Assembly: GCF_022012415.1 (NCBI RefSeq)
Contig: NZ_JAKLTR010000002.1
Coordinates: 372,001 to 436,000 of the forward strand
DNA from: Terrimonas ginsenosidimutans
Lineage (GTDB): Bacteria > Bacteroidota > Bacteroidia > Chitinophagales > Chitinophagaceae
DNA length: 64,000 bases
Direction: 5' to 3'
Made by a program: the position numbers and the translations under genes. Positions 16,198-25,463 of this stretch are shown piece by piece (within the stretch, counting starts at the first letter, position 1; the number at the start of each line of letters is the position of its first letter). The notes under the pieces are model-generated. The model made no database searches and was not told the origin of the DNA. It saw only the letters and a list, made by a program, of their open reading frames with translations.

Positions 16198-17694
16198 TTA
16201 CCGGTTTGTTTGTTCGCCGGCAGGGCGCTCACGTAAAGACAGTATCAGTTCGATCCATTCCCTGTTCTGACCTATCAATTCCTTAAAGGTTGGCTGAAAA
16301 ACTACATCCGGTATCACGCCGCGGACGGGGTCTTTTCCTTTTGTGGCGAAATCGACATAGAGGATCGATGTATGGGTTTTGATCTTCGAATTTGGCAGGG
16401 TGAGATCTATACCGATGACGGCGCCACCTCCACTGAATGAACCCGCTGTTTCATCGCCGACGATCGTTGCCCGTTTATTTGATTGCGCTACCGCGCAAAA
16501 TGTAGAAGCTGCGGAAGATGTACCTCCATTTGCATAGATCCATACACGTCCTTTGTATCCGTTGGTCTGCGGTTCCATCGTTTTCAGCTCCATGGCTAAT
16601 TCAGAGATCTTCGCGAGGCTTTTGCCTTCTCTCATTGAATCTACGTATGCGTATTTATTGCGGCGTACTTCATCAGGAATATTGGCCATTGCCAGCGTTG
16701 AATCGCTGATATCGATCAGGTATTCTTCATTGACAAAACGGGTCGGTTGATCAATGAGATAAGACATCAGGTAAGCGGCGAGTTCTTCCTCTCCGCCACC
16801 ATTATGGCTAAGATCGATGATCAGGTCTGTTGGCTGGCGCTTCTTTATGTCGGCGAAAAATCCATCGATCTTTTTCCGGAACATCTTTTTTTCAACAGCA
16901 AAACTCCTGACGGTCATTACGGCGACGGGCGCTTTCTCTTCAAAACGCAACTGGAACTGCTCCTTGCGGAGTTTGTCGCCCCGTTTACTCGCTTCCAGTA
17001 CGATCTTATTGACCGGATTGGCTACGGCATTCCTGTTAATGGAAGCGAAATCCAGCCCGGTATCAAATTTCCTGGTGATGATCGTTCCATCTGTTTTGCG
17101 GACCGTCAGTGCATAGGATCCCGGCTCTTCGATGAACTGGTTATACGCAATATTGAAGTTCATGGACGAAAGGAAGTTGTCGCGCGAACTGCTGATAAAT
17201 CCATCTGCCGGAATATAGGAATGGATGGCGCGCCTGACGCTGTCAATATCACGGTCATTGATCGAAACGATCTCGTCGCCCGGTTCAATGGAGGTGTCGG
17301 ATGTGCCATTGATCACGACAAAGGGTTTCCCGGACGGGAAGAAAAGCTGGAAGGGAAGAAATTTCCATTGTTTTATGAGCGAGCTCAGCTGGCCGGGATT
17401 GGCATAGCTATGCTCGCATCTCGTTTCGCTGATCAGGAAAGCGATCTTTTTGTAAAAGTCGCGGAACGGGAGGGGGGTGTTGATCGTCGATTGCAGGCTG
17501 TCCATCAATTGCTGCATGGCCTCTTTTGACCGGCGTTTATATAGTCCAGGATGGGTTGTTTCCAGTTTTCCGCGCAGATACCGGTAATCTTCCTGCATAC
17601 CGTCCACCGGTAACAGCGAATCAGTTTTGGAAACCTGTGCGAAACAATTAAATCCGCTTAACAGAAGCATGATCGTGATCAACCGCATATTCAT
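16198..17694 (-). CDS. S41-family (C-terminal processing type) peptidase
   Basis: A 498-residue protein with a signal peptide (MNMRLITIMLLLSGFNCFAQ). A PDZ-like patch (IEPGDEIVSINDRDIDSVRR) precedes the S41 catalytic domain: DLIIDLSHNGGGEEELAAYL, then GRVWIYANGGTSSAASTFCA with the candidate nucleophile Ser in GGTSSAAS, then IVGDETAGSFSGGG. It would act in the periplasm or at the outer membrane as a serine peptidase; the substrate is unknown. It is transcribed alone, downstream of the AraC gene on the same strand. Confidence 0.88.
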   Translation of the reverse strand: MNMRLITIMLLLSGFNCFAQVSKTDSLLPVDGMQEDYRYLRGKLETTHPGLYKRRSKEAMQQLMDSLQSTINTPLPFRDFYKKIAFLISETRCEHSYANPGQLSSLIKQWKFLPFQLFFPSGKPFVVINGTSDTSIEPGDEIVSINDRDIDSVRRAIHSYIPADGFISSSRDNFLSSMNFNIAYNQFIEEPGSYALTVRKTDGTIITRKFDTGLDFASINRNAVANPVNKIVLEASKRGDKLRKEQFQLRFEEKAPVAVMTVRSFAVEKKMFRKKIDGFFADIKKRQPTDLIIDLSHNGGGEEELAAYLMSYLIDQPTRFVNEEYLIDISDSTLAMANIPDEVRRNKYAYVDSMREGKSLAKISELAMELKTMEPQTNGYKGRVWIYANGGTSSAASTFCAVAQSNKRATIVGDETAGSFSGGGAVIGIDLTLPNSKIKTHTSILYVDFATKGKDPVRGVIPDVVFQPTFKELIGQNREWIELILSLRERPAGEQTNR

Positions 17695-17777
17695 TTTTTT
17701 AGCAAAACTCGTTTTTCAGGGTAGTTACAACAAGTGCAACGATGTTCAAATCATGTTTTGAGGAGTATTCCGCCTGT

Positions 17778-18899
17778 TCAGGTCGCTACTCCGCGCAGGT
17801 ATTCGGACGGCGTTTGCCCGGTGACCTGTTTAAACACCCGCTGAAAAGTGGGTAGCGAGGGAAATCCGCATTCGGAGGCGAGGCCGGCAATACTCAGGTC
17901 ATGCAGGCTGGCCGATCGTTGTTTGAATTCTTCCACGCGGAATTCATTCAGGAACTGGTTGAATGTCTTACCCAGGTGCTGGTTCAGCGAAGAAGAAATG
18001 GAGCGCGCAGGGATATTGCTGACGGCGGACAGGGCGGCCAGGTCAAGTGCGGGATCCAGGAAAAGCTTCTGATCACGAAGGAGTATGGTGAGTTCATTGA
18101 CGATCCGCGTCATTTCTGTTTCCTCCATGGCTGTCTTGCGTTTATTTTTTCCATCCTCTTCCAGTGCGACTGGGCGGGTGGAGAGGTAGCCGCGAATGCC
18201 CAGCCAGTAGATCATTGCAGCCATCGGCAGATAGACGGGGAACCATCCGACCGTCTGCAGAAGCCGTTCGGAGAAGGGCAGCACATACGGCACAAGGAAG
18301 ACCAGCCAGAGCAACAGAAAGATCCGGAACACATTGATGAACTGCGAAAGCCAGTTGAACGACCCTGTTTGTTTTTGACTGAGGATGTTTTCTGATGACC
18401 TGTGATCACGAAGTTGTTTTCTTGCAACGCTGATACTTATAGCCAGTACGATCCAGCGGGGAATGTCTGCATATTTGTTATACAGGTCTGAAAACTCCGC
18501 TAGCTCTGCGGTTGTTGCCGATAATAATGAGGTAAAGGTTCCCAGTTCCAGCATTTTGGGAAACAGGTCTATGATCACCGGCAGGAACCAGAGAGCCTCT
18601 TTCCGGCGGACGCGGAAATGCGGATCGAGTACGGCTTTCACATAAAAGAGGATCAGCGGGCCGAGGGCTGTAACGAGGATCCAGGGTATAACGGCATGAA
18701 TGATCGCCGTGCTGCCGGAGAGTTCAAAAAAAGCTTTATAGTGGAGGTAAAGGTGGAAACCGGGAAGGGCAGTAACAAGGATGATCAATGCAAGCAAACG
18801 ATCTGCATAGGTGGATCTGCCGCGGATACTGAGAAGCAGGGCAGTAATGACTCCCTGTAGTGAGCCGAGAACGATCAACAGGTAAAGGAATTCGGTCAT
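17778..18899 (-). CDS. AraC-family regulator with N-terminal membrane domain
   Basis: A 373-residue protein. Residues 1-230 hold about seven hydrophobic segments (FLYLLIVLGSLQGVITALLL, VIPWILVTALGPLILFYVKA, LPMAAMIYWLGIRGYL). The C-terminal 100 residues form an AraC HTH (LDLAALSAVSNIPARSISSS, LASECGFPSLPTFQRVFKQV, TGQTPSEYLRG). Membrane-tethered AraC proteins of this layout are frequent in Bacteroidota. Ligand and targets are unknown; the S41 peptidase gene 84 bp downstream on the same strand may be co-transcribed. Confidence 0.88.
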   Translation of the reverse strand: MTEFLYLLIVLGSLQGVITALLLSIRGRSTYADRLLALIILVTALPGFHLYLHYKAFFELSGSTAIIHAVIPWILVTALGPLILFYVKAVLDPHFRVRRKEALWFLPVIIDLFPKMLELGTFTSLLSATTAELAEFSDLYNKYADIPRWIVLAISISVARKQLRDHRSSENILSQKQTGSFNWLSQFINVFRIFLLLWLVFLVPYVLPFSERLLQTVGWFPVYLPMAAMIYWLGIRGYLSTRPVALEEDGKNKRKTAMEETEMTRIVNELTILLRDQKLFLDPALDLAALSAVSNIPARSISSSLNQHLGKTFNQFLNEFRVEEFKQRSASLHDLSIAGLASECGFPSLPTFQRVFKQVTGQTPSEYLRGVAT

Positions 18900-19082
18900 G
18901 ACGAAGGGTTTGCGACGGAGGCAAGATAAAGGACTTATCAGGGATGCGGAGTTTTACCGGCTTATTTTTTAAGGGAAAGCGGCACAATTTGCAGATGCCA
19001 TTTGGGGGCAGGTAGGGCATTTGTTCCCGCAGGTTATGAGGTCTTGGTTGAGGTAGAACAGGATGGCTAGTAGTCTTGCATA

Positions 19083-19322
19083 GGGCCCCCTCTAAATCTC
19101 CCCTGAAGGGCTACCGTGTACTCACATTTTTCCTTTTATATGACCGAATAATTTCTTGATAGCTTGATGGCGTAGGGGAACGCGGCGTGCGCGGCGATAC
19201 GCGACGTGCGCGGCGAATACAAAGTCTGCTATGGCTGTTTTCGTTGCGTACGTCGCGTTCCCCTACGCCATTCAAATACTTATGGGTTCACGGTAGCCTG
19301 AACGGGAGATTTAGAGGGGGGC
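19083..19322. mobile_element. MITE-like element, copy B
   Basis: A second copy of the element at 13982-14224, in the same orientation. It has the same termini and the same core (TGACCGAATAATTTCTTGAT, AAAGTCTGCTATGGCTG). It differs by an additional GCGATACGCGACGTGCGCG block and by point changes. It fills the 18900-19370 intergenic gap. No ORF inside is credible. Confidence 0.8.
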
Positions 19323-19370
19323 TACGCCCAGCTAAGCTTATTCCGTGGAATGAACGCACACACACCTCCC

Positions 19371-20498
19371 TCAGTTCCCTGACCTTTTCCATTTCATCAG
19401 GAGCAGACGGCGGCTGGTTTTTTTGAGGTGATAGCTTTCAGGTTCGCCGATCAGGAAACCATAGGGCTCGGTCTTTTCACCGGCATCGAGGACTACTTTG
19501 ACGATTGCCACCATGGGGATCGCAAGGATGAGGCCCGCAAGCCCGAACAGCAGTCCGCCCAGAAGCAATCCGATTATTGCAAGTAGTGGATTGACACTTA
19601 CTTTTCCTCCGACAATATAAGGGGTGATAAAATTTCCTTCCAGGAATTGTACCACCTGGAACCAGCCGATGATGCCGAGTGCATACCATGCACTGTCTTT
19701 GGTAGCCAGTGCGAACAAGGCCGGAAGTATAGAGCCGATCGCAATCCCGATATACGGGATCAGCAGCAGGAGTGAAGCGAGAATGCCGAAGAACCAGGCA
19801 TATTCGATTCCCATTACCAGTAATCCGATCGTGTTAAGCACAGCTACGATGCCCATTACGGTAACCAGCCCCAGCAGGTAATCCTGTACCACGCGATAGA
19901 TCTTCTGTAACGTGTCATGCACTTTCTCGTGCGATACATGCCGGAAAGCTTTGAAGAAGAATTCGATAAAAAAATCGCGGTAATAAAGTTGGAAAAAAAT
20001 GAAGATCGGGATGAGTACCGCGTTTGCCAGAATACCTCCCAGTGATCCGAGCAGACCGGCGCTGTATGCCGCTGCGCCGGAAGCTAATTTCCCTGCTTCG
20101 GCCTGTACTTTCGCAAGCAGTTCCCCTTGCTGCACGCCGAATTGAGCAGTGATCCATTGAATGATATCGTCAATACCTTCTACCACACGCGCGGTTATTG
20201 CCTCGCCGTTATCTGCACTGATGGAAACCATTTGCCGGAAGAACAGCCAGATGATCAGCCCCCCGATCACCGAACCGAGGATCACGGCGATAGCGGCAGC
20301 CAGCGCTTTGCCCATCTTCCATTTTTCCATACGTCTTGCGATCGGGAAAAGGGAGATGCTAAGGATCAGTGAAAAAAGCAGCGGGACGATCACCGTCCGC
20401 AATAAGTAAAGAATGCTAACGATGGCGAGCAGATTGAACAGGCGATAGGAGACTTCCCTGGCAATGGAATTGTTGGTGGGTGTCGGTGATGGTGTCAT
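19371..20498 (-). CDS. AI-2E-family (PerM/YdiK-like) membrane transporter
   Basis: A 375-residue polytopic protein with about eight hydrophobic segments, including LLRTVIVPLLFSLILSISLF, AAAIAVILGSVIGGLIIWLF, ASLLLLIPYIGIAIGSILPA and LLLGGLLFGLAGLILAIPMV. The pattern IPYIG...P and LEGNFITPYIVG is characteristic of the AI-2E transporter superfamily. I take the ATG at 20498 (MTPSPTPTNN); the frame extends upstream but without transporter-like sequence. The function within the family (exporter or Na+/H+ antiporter) cannot be told from sequence. Confidence 0.88.
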   Translation of the reverse strand: MTPSPTPTNNSIAREVSYRLFNLLAIVSILYLLRTVIVPLLFSLILSISLFPIARRMEKWKMGKALAAAIAVILGSVIGGLIIWLFFRQMVSISADNGEAITARVVEGIDDIIQWITAQFGVQQGELLAKVQAEAGKLASGAAAYSAGLLGSLGGILANAVLIPIFIFFQLYYRDFFIEFFFKAFRHVSHEKVHDTLQKIYRVVQDYLLGLVTVMGIVAVLNTIGLLVMGIEYAWFFGILASLLLLIPYIGIAIGSILPALFALATKDSAWYALGIIGWFQVVQFLEGNFITPYIVGGKVSVNPLLAIIGLLLGGLLFGLAGLILAIPMVAIVKVVLDAGEKTEPYGFLIGEPESYHLKKTSRRLLLMKWKRSGN

Positions 20499-20910
20499 AA
20501 ATGTTTCGAGATTAGAATCGGTTAAGAACAGTTGGATGATGAGGCTGATGGTAGGTTTTACAATTTTCCGGCCAATTCTATCAAACCCGATAGCGTCAAA
20601 GCCGAAAGCTTTTACATGAACACGGCATTCCAATGCGTCAACAAACAAGTTGTTACTTTCTTTCTACGCCTGTTAGAATTATACGACTGCAGGATCCCGG
20701 CTCTCAGGCTGATGGTTGCCCGCGTTCGCAGGCTTGCAAGATGACAACCTTATTCAAAGGCAGACCCGGTCAAAGCGTACAGGATATCGGCATCTCGAAT
20801 ACATCGGGGTTCCCGGGAACGTGAGTGTCGGGTATACTTTTTAACGTGAGTTACTGCAAGGCGGATCACCGGATCAATTTATGCGAAAGCGTAACTTAAG
20901 TTTAAAAACA
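20499..20910. other. Intergenic region, nothing recognised
   Basis: 412 bp between two minus-strand genes. Short frames here look like non-coding sequence. No clear hairpin terminator or repeat was seen. Confidence 0.5.
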
Positions 20911-21249
20911 TCAATGTATCAGCGCTGCTTTTACGTAACTGATCTTGTCATTTTTAAATTGAAAGTCAAATGTCCCATGAATATGTCCTTCCGGAAAACT
21001 GCCGGTAAAAGCGACTTGAAGATGGGCGGTGGTGTCACCCGTAAGATCAAGCTTTATGATCCTTGTGTGAGTGTTATACCCGATAAAATAGCTTTCAAAA
21101 TATTCCCGGATTCCTTTGTGGCCATTGAATGAACGTCCAACGGAGGGGTCTTCAAGGATTGCGTCGGAAGAATAGAAGCCGAGATATTTTTTTGTGTCAA
21201 AAGCATTGGCGGCGGCTATCCATTCGGTGATAAGCGCTTTGATTTTCAT
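20911..21249 (-). CDS. NTF2-like (SnoaL-type) small protein
   Basis: A 112-residue protein with the nuclear-transport-factor-2 / SnoaL pattern: an N-terminal helix (ALITEWIAAANAFDTKKYLG), FYSSDAILEDPSVGRSFNGH, KGIREYFESYFIGYNTHTRI, then beta strands ending GTFDFQFKNDKISYVKAAL. Such cone-shaped domains bind or convert small hydrophobic ligands; the substrate is unknown. It is divergent from the AraC gene that starts about 120-190 bp away, so the two may be functionally linked. Confidence 0.8.
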   Translation of the reverse strand: MKIKALITEWIAAANAFDTKKYLGFYSSDAILEDPSVGRSFNGHKGIREYFESYFIGYNTHTRIIKLDLTGDTTAHLQVAFTGSFPEGHIHGTFDFQFKNDKISYVKAALIH

Positions 21250-21364
21250 TTGTGTTGTTTTTATATAATGCCTGGGCGGTCAGGAAAGAGTTGACACGCG
21301 GTGGCGATGCGCGTGTTCCCTTGCAAATGTCTTAAGTTGTTTTCAAACGGGATTACTCAAAAAG

Positions 21365-21838
21365 GTGGATCCTGTAGCCGATTTCACGGAGGATGTGTTG
21401 AGAGCAGGTGTGACTGATTCTGTTATATTTGTATTGATGGGTACGGATAAAACATATTACCAGGAACAGATCGCGAAGATCAGCCGCGAAAGCGGACTGG
21501 CTGAATACCAGTACATCCAGGTAAGGCAGTCCCGGCATTTTATGGAGAAACACTATGCTGACAAGATCGAACTGGACCAGATCGCCATGGCGGCATGTAT
21601 GTCGCGATTTCATTTTGTGAGAGTTTTCCAGATGATCTATGGAGTTACTCCACGGCAATATCTGAAAGACGTCAGGATCAATAAAGCAAAGGCATTGCTT
21701 AAAAAAGGGCTGGACGTCACCACCGTATGTTATGAGGTTGGATACGATAGTGTTCCCACATTTTCCAGCGCGTTCAAAAGAGGTACGGGGCTGTCTCCGG
21801 GCAGGTATCAGCAATGGCATAAAAGCAATCCGGAATAA
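21365..21838 (+). CDS. Short AraC-family transcriptional regulator
   Basis: At most 157 residues, with the AraC HTH making up the C-terminal 105: YADKIELDQIAMAACMSRFH, VFQMIYGVTPRQYLKDVRI, VCYEVGYDSVPTFSSAFKRG. There is no room for an effector-binding domain. The start may be the internal ATG at 21437 (MGTDKTYYQEQ), because the first 24 residues lack family character. The VOC gene starts 50 bp downstream and is probably co-transcribed and controlled by it. Confidence 0.85.
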   Translation: MDPVADFTEDVLRAGVTDSVIFVLMGTDKTYYQEQIAKISRESGLAEYQYIQVRQSRHFMEKHYADKIELDQIAMAACMSRFHFVRVFQMIYGVTPRQYLKDVRINKAKALLKKGLDVTTVCYEVGYDSVPTFSSAFKRGTGLSPGRYQQWHKSNPE

Positions 21839-21887
21839 GCCGCGGAGAGGCGGGAGCATTATTTTGCCTCAACAAAATTTTTGGGAT

Positions 21888-22277
21888 ATGATAAAGATCC
21901 ATGTAATGAGTTTACTGGTGGATGACCAGGAAAAAGCGCTGAAGTTCTATACAGAGAAATTAGGTTTTATCAAGAAGACCGAGGTTCCGCTTGGGGAGCA
22001 CAAGTGGCTGACAGTTGTTTCCTCCGACGAACGGAATGGCGTCGAACTGGTTCTGGAGCCTATGGCTTTTGAGCCCGCCAAAGTGTACCAGAAAGCATTG
22101 AAGGATGCAGGTATTCCTTATACATCCTTCGCAACAGATGATGTAATGAAAGAGTTTGAGCGATTAAGGTCGGCCGGCGTTGAATTCAGCATCGAGCCAA
22201 CTGTAATGGGACCGGTAATGATCGCAGTGCTCGACGATACCTGTGGTAACAATATCCAGCTGGCACAAATGCTTTAG
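21888..22277 (+). CDS. VOC-family (glyoxalase/bleomycin-resistance-like) protein
   Basis: A 129-residue protein starting MIKIHVMSLLVDDQEKALKF, with YTEKLGFIKK, VELVLEPMAF, PYTSFATDDVMKEFERLRSA and IAVLDDTCGNNIQLAQ, the usual two beta-alpha-beta-beta-beta modules of VOC proteins. The metal ligands would be His5, Glu56-like and a C-terminal acidic or Gln residue. Members include glyoxalases, dioxygenases and antibiotic-binding proteins, so the substrate stays open. The ATG at 21888 is chosen because an upstream frame overlaps the AraC gene. Confidence 0.85.
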   Translation: MIKIHVMSLLVDDQEKALKFYTEKLGFIKKTEVPLGEHKWLTVVSSDERNGVELVLEPMAFEPAKVYQKALKDAGIPYTSFATDDVMKEFERLRSAGVEFSIEPTVMGPVMIAVLDDTCGNNIQLAQML

Positions 22278-22318
22278 CCCGGAGCCGGTATTAACCGATG
22301 CCCGGACTTTACTTAATT

Positions 22319-22354
22319 CACCAAACCGTTTCGTTATGGCGAAACGGTTTGGTG
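22319..22354. terminator. Perfect 15-bp hairpin between convergent genes
   Basis: CACCAAACCGTTTCG / CGAAACGGTTTGGTG with a TTATGG loop. It lies between the VOC gene and the convergent ABC permease gene but has no T-tract on either side, so it is either an atypical terminator or a protein-binding palindrome. Confidence 0.5.
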
Positions 22355-22400
22355 AAGATGATAACATGAACCGGGATGATACGTTTATTGTGATAGTACA

Positions 22401-24788
22401 TTACTCACTACGCAAACTTTTAACGGGTCTTCCCAATGCTGCTTTGATCGACTGAAAGCTTACAGTGATCAGTGTAATGAACAATGCAGCTAATCCCGCA
22501 GCAGCGAAAACCCACAGGGAAAGACTTGTATGATAAGTAAACTTCTGCAGCCAGCTCTGCATAAAGTACCAGGCCAGCGGAGCAGCGATACAGAATGAAA
22601 TGATCACTAAGCGAACGAACTCTCCGGACAGCATACTCCAGAGATTGAATACAGAAGCTCCAAGAATCTTGCGTACACCGATCTCCTTTGTCCGCTGTTC
22701 GGCTACAAAAGAAGCGAGTCCGAAGAGTCCGAGGCAGGATATGATCACCACCAGGATCGTAAAGATGCCGGATAAGGTTCCGACGCGCTCTTCATTGCCA
22801 AACTTGCGCGCATATTCTTCATCAACAAATTTGTATTCGAATGGCTGGTCCGGGTTAAACCGTTTGAATACCGGTGCAATCTTATCTATTGCCGCAGATG
22901 CGCTGACAGAAGGATTCAAGCGGATGATCGCGAGGTTGCCGCTTTCCTCCAGGATCGTGTAGATCACGGGCCTTGCTTCTTCATAAGGAGAATCTGTCAG
23001 CATGTTCTTCACCACCCCGATCACGCGCATCGGTCTATCCCACCACGTGATACTTTGATCCAAAGGATTTTTGAGTCCCATGTATTTTACTGCTGCTTCA
23101 TTCAAAATCACCGAAGCAGAATCTGTAGCCAGTTCTTTTGAGAAGTTTCGTCCCCCGACGATCTCCCATTGCACTGTTTTTCCGTATGCAAAAGAAGCGG
23201 AGATCACCCCGAAATCTGTGGAGAGTCCCGGATCTTTTCCCGGCCAGCTCACACCACTTGTTGTATTCCAGATCCCGGTTGTCGGGCTTTCAGATTCAGC
23301 GACTGCCTCAACGGTTCCCGATTGCATCAGCGCTGATTCAACAGCCTGCCAGTGTTCATGGGCTGGACCACTGATCGGTACAGTGAGCAGGTTTGAACGC
23401 GAATAACCAACGGGCCGGTCTTTTGCAAATTGTACCTGGCGATAAACGAACACAGTGCCAATGATCAGTATCACAGAAACGGTGAACTGCAATACCACCA
23501 GTATCCGTCTCGGAAGTGCGGCAAAGCGGCCTGCCTTGAATGTGCCTTTCAGCACTTTCACCGGTTGAAAAGAAGATAAGTAGAGAGCTGGATAACTGCC
23601 CGCTACAAGCGCCGTAAAGACAATAAAGCCAGCCATGCTGCCCCAGAAGAAAATACTTTTCCAGGGAAGTTGCATTTGTTTATCTGCTACTTCATTGAAA
23701 AAGGGAAGGCTTATGCCGACCACCACCAGTGAGATCACAAATGCGAATAACACCGTAAGCAGTGATTCTCCAAAAAATTGCATGATCAACTGACTGCGAA
23801 GCGAGCCCACTGTTTTGCGGATCCCAACTTCACGTGCTCGTTTTTCGGAACGGGCTGTAGACAGGTTCATGAAATTGATGCATGCAAGCAACAATACAAA
23901 CGCACCTGTCATGCCGAATAGCCGTACATAAGTTATCGCACCGCCGGTATTTATGCCATTTTTATACTCTCCGTAAAGATGTATCCTGTTTAATGGCTGC
24001 AGGAAAACGGCCGGCTTTTTTTGCTGTAACTGTGGGTTAACATTCTTAAGCTTCGAATCTTTGATTCGGGTTGATACGGCGGCGAAGTCCACCGTCGGTT
24101 TTATCTCGGCGTACAGGGAAATAAAATTCGGGCGCCAGGGATCAGGGATGTCTTTCAGGCCATTGTTGGCATGAAACCAGAAGTCCCATGAGGCCATGAA
24201 CTGCAGATTGGCAAGTGTAGAGTTCAGAGGGAAATCTTTGTAAACCCCGGCTACTTTGACGGGTTCCATGTCGCCGATGTTGATCGTTTTGCCGGTTGGA
24301 TCTGCCTCTCCGAACCAGGCTTTGGCTGCGGATGCTGAGATCAGTACGGAAGATGGATCCTGTAATGCGCTGCGTGTGCCGTTTATCATATCTGCGGTAA
24401 ACATCTCAGGCATTGCCTGTTCAAAGAATCCGCCGATCGCTTTCAGTTTATTTTCTCCTGTTCCGACAGATATGATATGCTCGCCCCAGTTTGCGACGCG
24501 GGCGAGATTTACGAAATCTTCTCCATAATTTTTTCTCAGTTCATCAGCCAGCGGAAAGGGGACACTCCACCATGTTTGCACTTCACCGTTATTGCTGACA
24601 TTTTGGATCACCTGCGCCAGACGGTCTGATTTTTCGAAACTTTTATTAAATGACAGTTCATCGTTCATCCAGAGGCCGATCAAAACAGCCACGGCCATGC
24701 CTATGGACAGGCCTGCAATATTTATGAAGGAATGAGCTTTATGCTTGCGTAGCTGCCGCCAGGCGGTTTTGAAATAAGTCTTAAGCAT
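22401..24788 (-). CDS. MacB-like ABC transporter permease (FtsX family)
   Basis: A 795-residue protein. The first TM (SFINIAGLSIGMAVAVLIGL) is followed by a MacB periplasmic core domain (about residues 50-270). An FtsX domain comes next (RLFGMTGAFVLLLACINFMN, LSTARSEKRAREVGIRKTVG), then a second periplasmic core, and a C-terminal FtsX domain (LGLFGLASFVAEQRTKEIGV, RKILGASVFNLWSMLSGEFV). This 8-TM double layout is common in Bacteroidota. The ATPase is not encoded here. Substrates of the group include peptides, antibiotics and lipoproteins. Confidence 0.9.
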   Translation of the reverse strand: MLKTYFKTAWRQLRKHKAHSFINIAGLSIGMAVAVLIGLWMNDELSFNKSFEKSDRLAQVIQNVSNNGEVQTWWSVPFPLADELRKNYGEDFVNLARVANWGEHIISVGTGENKLKAIGGFFEQAMPEMFTADMINGTRSALQDPSSVLISASAAKAWFGEADPTGKTINIGDMEPVKVAGVYKDFPLNSTLANLQFMASWDFWFHANNGLKDIPDPWRPNFISLYAEIKPTVDFAAVSTRIKDSKLKNVNPQLQQKKPAVFLQPLNRIHLYGEYKNGINTGGAITYVRLFGMTGAFVLLLACINFMNLSTARSEKRAREVGIRKTVGSLRSQLIMQFFGESLLTVLFAFVISLVVVGISLPFFNEVADKQMQLPWKSIFFWGSMAGFIVFTALVAGSYPALYLSSFQPVKVLKGTFKAGRFAALPRRILVVLQFTVSVILIIGTVFVYRQVQFAKDRPVGYSRSNLLTVPISGPAHEHWQAVESALMQSGTVEAVAESESPTTGIWNTTSGVSWPGKDPGLSTDFGVISASFAYGKTVQWEIVGGRNFSKELATDSASVILNEAAVKYMGLKNPLDQSITWWDRPMRVIGVVKNMLTDSPYEEARPVIYTILEESGNLAIIRLNPSVSASAAIDKIAPVFKRFNPDQPFEYKFVDEEYARKFGNEERVGTLSGIFTILVVIISCLGLFGLASFVAEQRTKEIGVRKILGASVFNLWSMLSGEFVRLVIISFCIAAPLAWYFMQSWLQKFTYHTSLSLWVFAAAGLAALFITLITVSFQSIKAALGRPVKSLRSE

Positions 24789-25463
24789 CGAACGGGGAAT
24801 TTTTGGTGCCTAAAGTAAACAAAGCAAATGCCTGTGTGTATCTTATTGAATTTCATTTGTTTAAAAAGGTGCATGGTTCTGTATTGTTCGGTTTCGATAC
24901 ATAAAGTGTTCGGTTCAGAAGAAATTACCTGTATCATCAGAGATATCCCCTTGAATTGTCAACCGTCTTGCAGTGGCCTTTTGAAGCAGATCCTTCATGA
25001 AATGTATATGTGATTCAGGACTACGCAATCGATCATCGGAGGTGTTATGTTTTTATCGATTCAGGAAGAAATAGCAGGGTATATGACCGCCCTGATATCG
25101 GGCTTATGTTCACCGGCTTTTTTGGAAAACATCAGTTGTTCAGAAGCTGGACTACATAGACGTATAGTGCATAAAAAAGGAAAAGGGCAAAAGCCCCTCT
25201 CCGCTATCGTATTCAATACTTCTACACTAAATAAGTTATCGTATTGAAACCACCGTGTTTATACCAGCAAAGTATGTACCATTTGATCTCTGCGGGATAT
25301 TTGACATTTTCCGGGCAAGCTGTGGCAGGAGAGGGCAATGAGTAGTGAATTGTGTGGAGAACGGTCAGCAGAAATGCGCGTGACAGGAGAGTAGCTGCCT
25401 GTTCACCGGATGTAAACAGCGTTATCATGCGTTCATCTCAGCAACATGTTTTGCGTTTAGACG
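24789..25463. other. Intergenic region, nothing recognised
   Basis: 675 bp between two minus-strand genes. It would hold the promoter of the ABC permease gene and the 3' end of the HTCS transcript. A weak GGGC-AAAA-GCCC hairpin lies near 25185-25197. No convincing gene on either strand. Confidence 0.5.

Noticed and set aside
16747-17529. 260-codon plus-strand ORF
   Set aside because: It is antisense to the S41 peptidase gene, whose motifs are clear on the minus strand.
19187-19426. 79-codon plus-strand ORF
   Set aside because: It runs from the MITE-like element into the end of the transporter gene; no protein character.
21398-21431. TTG and TATATTTG as a promoter for the short AraC gene
   Set aside because: The spacer is 23 bp, and the -7 box lies only 5 bp before one possible start, so the promoter cannot be supported.
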